A stretch of DNA of 8,955 nt from contig JAESUE010000123.1 of the NCBI GenBank assembly GCA_016763235.1, forward strand, positions 1 through 8,955. The letters run 5' to 3'. The stretch is from Pseudomonadales bacterium. GTDB lineage: Bacteria > Pseudomonadota > Gammaproteobacteria > Pseudomonadales > UBA3067. The notes beneath the pieces were generated by a model. That model did no database searches. It had not been told where the DNA came from and saw only the letters and a list, made by a program, of their open reading frames with translations. Shown piece after piece: positions 6,786 through 8,955 of this stretch; positions within the stretch are counted from its first letter, which is position 1, and each line of letters opens with the position of its first letter. Made by a program: the position numbers and the translations under genes.

Positions 6786-6836
6786 GTAATTATTCACCTT
6801 GTTATGCTCAAGTTTGAATGCAATCTGAACAGTTGC
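6786..6836 (-). repeat. MITE-like repeat, copy D (short internal-deletion form)
   Basis: A 51-bp form. On the minus strand it reads CAACTGTTCAGATTGC, then TTCAAACTTGAGCATAACAAGG, matching the left arm of copy B, and then jumps to TGAATAATTAC, matching the right end, so the centre is deleted. It shares AGCGAAC-CTG just outside its left end with copy B, and like B it lies just downstream of a gene's stop codon (the cyclase stop is at 6864-6866). No direct repeats flank it. Confidence 0.75.
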
Positions 6837-6863
6837 AGAGTTCGCTGAATTTTGTACTGAAAT

Positions 6864-7757
6864 TTATACTTTGAAGAAAATAAGGTGGGTGTTGTCGTTC
6901 GAAAATTTCTCGCCAAGACTTATTGCACCACTTTCTGATAGGGGTAAGGTTTCGCGACGTAAATAAAATTGTTTGCCGGAGTTAAAGCGTACATAGGTTC
7001 CATTGGTACTTTGATCTATCAGAATAAACTTATCTCGGCTAATTTTAATAGTGGCATGATTTCGAGACGCTAATGGGGATTGTATAACGATGTCACATTG
7101 TTTTCCTCGTCCCATTAATGCGGCCCTTGATTCTTTGGAAATCACTTTGTTTTGGTTTTGATACCGGATTTCTAAGGGGGTAATCGTTTTAGTATCTAGT
7201 GTAAGGCTGGGCGGTGATGCGATACGTGTAAGGTCTTGTGGTTCCCACACTACTTCGTAAATGATCATGACTGCAGATTTACCTTTTACTTCTGCCCGAT
7301 CAAATTCTCGGCATTTTTGCTTTAGCGGAGGGCTTAACCTGGAAACCACCTCTTCAGTTGTAATGATCTGCTTTGCTTGAGCAATAGAGGTCATTCTCGC
7401 GGCGACGTTTACGACATCTCCGAGTAAATCACCATCATCTTGTAGCAGTGCTGGCCCCCAGTGAATCCCCGTTCTTGCTGCAAGCGGTATTTCACGAGTT
7501 GGTGGGCTGTGGAGTAGTTTCTCGTTAATTTCACAGGCGGCTTCAACGGCGTTATCTATATTGTAGAAGCGGCACATTACTTCGTCGCCAATCGTTTTTA
7601 TTAGGGTGCCCGCGTGGCTCGTGACAATATCTGTCATCAGTGCCAAGGCATTATTTATGATGCTGCTTGCTTTTGCGTCACCAAATTGTTCATAAATATG
7701 GGTGCTTCCAGCTATGTCAGAGAATAAAACAGCGAAACTATGCTTCGTCTTTTCCAT
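6864..7757 (-). CDS. Class III adenylate/guanylate cyclase with C-terminal FHA domain
   Basis: A cytoplasmic 297-residue signalling protein. Residues about 6-170 form a class III cyclase homology domain: FSDIAGST with metal-binding Asp14, KTIGDEV with Lys54 (substrate-specifying) and metal Asp58, then GDLLGDVVNVAARM with Asp110, transition-state Asn117 and Arg121. Lys and Asp at the substrate positions favour cAMP over cGMP, and all catalytic residues are present, so activity is expected. Residues about 195-290 form a forkhead-associated domain with GR (216-217), SRNH (231-234) and STNGT (250-254), a phosphothreonine-peptide binding module. A role under Ser/Thr kinase control is inferred from the FHA. 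I start at the ATG at 7757 because the CHD begins right after it; the frame extends six codons to a TTG at 7775. Neither has a clear Shine-Dalgarno. It is transcribed away from pap from a promoter at 7814-7842. Confidence 0.9.
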   Translation of the reverse strand: MEKTKHSFAVLFSDIAGSTHIYEQFGDAKASSIINNALALMTDIVTSHAGTLIKTIGDEVMCRFYNIDNAVEAACEINEKLLHSPPTREIPLAARTGIHWGPALLQDDGDLLGDVVNVAARMTSIAQAKQIITTEEVVSRLSPPLKQKCREFDRAEVKGKSAVMIIYEVVWEPQDLTRIASPPSLTLDTKTITPLEIRYQNQNKVISKESRAALMGRGKQCDIVIQSPLASRNHATIKISRDKFILIDQSTNGTYVRFNSGKQFYLRRETLPLSESGAISLGEKFSNDNTHLIFFKV

Positions 7758-7813
7758 AATATGAGAGTGGTTCAAAAACCATCGATTAATGCTTATTATA
7801 AATGTATACGGTT

Positions 7814-7842
7814 ACTATACCCGTAGCGACAGTGACTGTCAT
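7814..7842 (-). promoter_or_regulatory. Sigma-70 promoter of the cyclase gene
   Basis: On the minus strand ATGACA (7837-7842, one mismatch to TTGACA) is followed by a 17-bp spacer and TATAGT (7814-7819, one mismatch to TATAAT). The predicted transcript starts near 7807, about 50 nt before the cyclase ATG. Best promoter match in the window. Confidence 0.65.
7828..7840. promoter_or_regulatory. 13-bp palindrome, candidate operator
   Basis: GACAGTGACTGTC is a perfect inverted repeat (6 bp arms, one central base) overlapping the -35 and spacer of the cyclase promoter, between the divergent cyclase and pap. A dimeric repressor bound here would block the cyclase promoter. CTGTCAT at 7836-7842 equals a PhoB half-site, but no second half-site lies at 11-bp spacing. 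Confidence 0.4.
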
Positions 7843-7950
7843 ACGATCATGTTTTGTAAGAGTAGCCTGAATATGTCTTGAATAAAGGGTTTATCCAGCG
7901 GCCTATCTGGGCAAAAGGACGTGAATACAAATTTTTGGAGTATATTTTTG

Positions 7951-8955
7951 ATGTTTGAAGCAGTGGAACTTGGGCGCTCTGTATCGAAAGAAGATTACAA
8001 AAAACAGGAAGCGGAAATTCGCACCCAGTTACTTGACGTTCAGGGTTTGCTCAAAGAAGCTAATTTCCCCGTCATTATTATCGTTTCCGGTGTTGAGGGA
8101 GCAGGTAAAGGTGAGGTGGTTAACCGCTTGAATGAGTGGTTGGACACGCGTGGTGTACAGACGCATGCATTTTGGGATGAAACGGATGAAGAGCGCGAAC
8201 GTCCACACTTATGGCGGTTTTGGCGAAAACTGCCTCCACGCGGAACCATCGGTATTATGTTTGGCTCTTGGTATACGCGACCTATTGTTGATCGGGTATT
8301 TAACAATGTTTCAGCAGCGGGCTTTGATACAGAGCTTGGTCGTATCTTAGAACTGGAAAAAATGCTAACGCAAGACGGTGCTTTGATTGTGAAATTCTGG
8401 TTTCACCTTTCAAAGAAAGACCAGTCTTTGCGTTTACGGGAGGATGATAAAAAGTTCAAAAAGAAAAAAGGAGAGTCTCTGGAGCAACGTTATGCAAAAC
8501 ATTACCAGCGGTTTGCCCTGGTTTCAGAAAATGCAATTCGCCAAACAGATAGTGGTATATGTCCTTGGTATCTTATTGAAGCATCAGACAAACGCTTCAG
8601 AGATATTACGGTAGCGCGAACATTGACGAATGCGATTAGTCAGCGCTTGCGGGATAAGGAACCTTCCCACAAAATAGAGAAAATAAATCCCCCAAAGACA
8701 TTTATTTCCCCCTCTGCTTCTCTGACCATTCTTGATCAAGTGGATTTATCGAAAGAATTATCTCGTAAAGAATATCAAAAACAGTTGAATAAATATCAAA
8801 ATCGACTGGGGAAGCTGACGTGGCACGCTCGTGAAAAGGGGTGTTCAAATATTGCAGTGTTTGAAGGCTGGGATGCAGCAGGAAAAGGGGGGGCAATACG
8901 TCGTATTACTTCGGCAATTGATGCTCGCTTGTATCGCACCATATCAATCGCTGCA
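7951..8955 (+). CDS. pap: Polyphosphate:AMP phosphotransferase (PPK2 family), 3' end beyond window
   Basis: PAP transfers the terminal phosphate of polyphosphate to AMP, giving ADP, and so links polyphosphate to the nucleotide pool in the cytoplasm. The 335 residues present cover the whole first PPK2-like domain and the start of the second. Domain 1 has Walker A GVEGAGKG at 47-54 and DETDEERERPHLWRFWR at 76-92, followed by the WY segment near 107. Domain 2 begins with GWDAAGKGG at 306-314, the standard PPK2 P-loop. This two-domain layout marks PPK2 class II. The frame is open to the last base, so the gene is partial, with no stop or frameshift seen. The ATG follows TTTGGAG by about 10 bp; an in-frame GTG at 7921 is less likely, as MFE(A/S)xELG is the usual family start. 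It is divergent from the cyclase. Confidence 0.94.
   Translation, partial: MFEAVELGRSVSKEDYKKQEAEIRTQLLDVQGLLKEANFPVIIIVSGVEGAGKGEVVNRLNEWLDTRGVQTHAFWDETDEERERPHLWRFWRKLPPRGTIGIMFGSWYTRPIVDRVFNNVSAAGFDTELGRILELEKMLTQDGALIVKFWFHLSKKDQSLRLREDDKKFKKKKGESLEQRYAKHYQRFALVSENAIRQTDSGICPWYLIEASDKRFRDITVARTLTNAISQRLRDKEPSHKIEKINPPKTFISPSASLTILDQVDLSKELSRKEYQKQLNKYQNRLGKLTWHAREKGCSNIAVFEGWDAAGKGGAIRRITSAIDARLYRTISIAA

Larger units (their letters stand above)
6501..6863. other. Intergenic region upstream of the fadL-like gene
   Basis: This stretch lies between two minus-strand genes. It holds a long imperfect hairpin (6616-6705), a short repeat copy (6786-6836) and a small hairpin GCGG-TGAG-CCGC at 6588-6599. 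I found no convincing sigma-70 promoter for the fadL-like gene: an isolated TTTACA-like hexamer lacks a partner. No ORF of coding quality was seen. Confidence 0.5.

Noticed and set aside
7836..7842. Pho box upstream of pap
   Set aside because: Only one CTGTCAT half-site; the expected second copy at 11-bp spacing is absent on either side.
8040..8306. 88-residue minus-strand ORF
   Set aside because: Antisense to the well supported pap coding frame.

Overview
The window reads as a chromosomal segment of a Gram-negative bacterium, most likely a gammaproteobacterium. It encodes two lipoproteins, an OmpV/MipA-type outer-membrane protein, a FadL-type outer-membrane channel and a two-domain polyphosphate:AMP phosphotransferase. 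It also carries subunit C of a copper membrane monooxygenase (the particulate methane / ammonia / short-chain hydrocarbon monooxygenase superfamily). That gene, together with a FadL channel and a secreted-type GDSL esterase, suggests a cell that handles hydrophobic or hydrocarbon substrates. The sequence alone cannot tell methane from ammonia or longer hydrocarbons.

Layout. At the left edge a truncated repeat copy lies 28 bp before pmoC (+), which ends at a bidirectional terminator shared with a convergent MipA/OmpV gene (-). Upstream of that gene is a complete mobile repeat copy with a target duplication, then an intergenic stretch, then a GTG-start lipoprotein (+) made of 15 regular MORN repeats. 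A long repeat copy separates it from a convergent two-gene operon on the minus strand: fadL-like gene followed by a GDSL esterase lipoprotein. Upstream of the operon are a long imperfect hairpin and a short repeat copy, then a class III nucleotidyl cyclase fused to an FHA domain (-). A divergent control region with a good promoter and a 13-bp palindrome leads to pap (+), which runs off the right end.

The most unusual content is non-coding: a small, dispersed, inverted-repeat element present in at least four copies in under 9 kb. Its ends begin GTAAC (GTAA core), its arms pair with each other, and the clearest copy is flanked by an 8-bp direct repeat. GTAA ends with 8-bp duplications are the signature of the IS66 family, so I infer an IS66-related MITE with no transposase in the window. 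One copy sits just before the MipA gene and supplies a spurious in-frame N-terminal extension; the copies at 3' gene ends may act as terminators.

How the genes work together: only the FadL/esterase pair forms a clear operon. The monooxygenase subunit, MORN lipoprotein, cyclase-FHA and pap look like independent units. I saw no defence system, CRISPR array, tRNA or rRNA.
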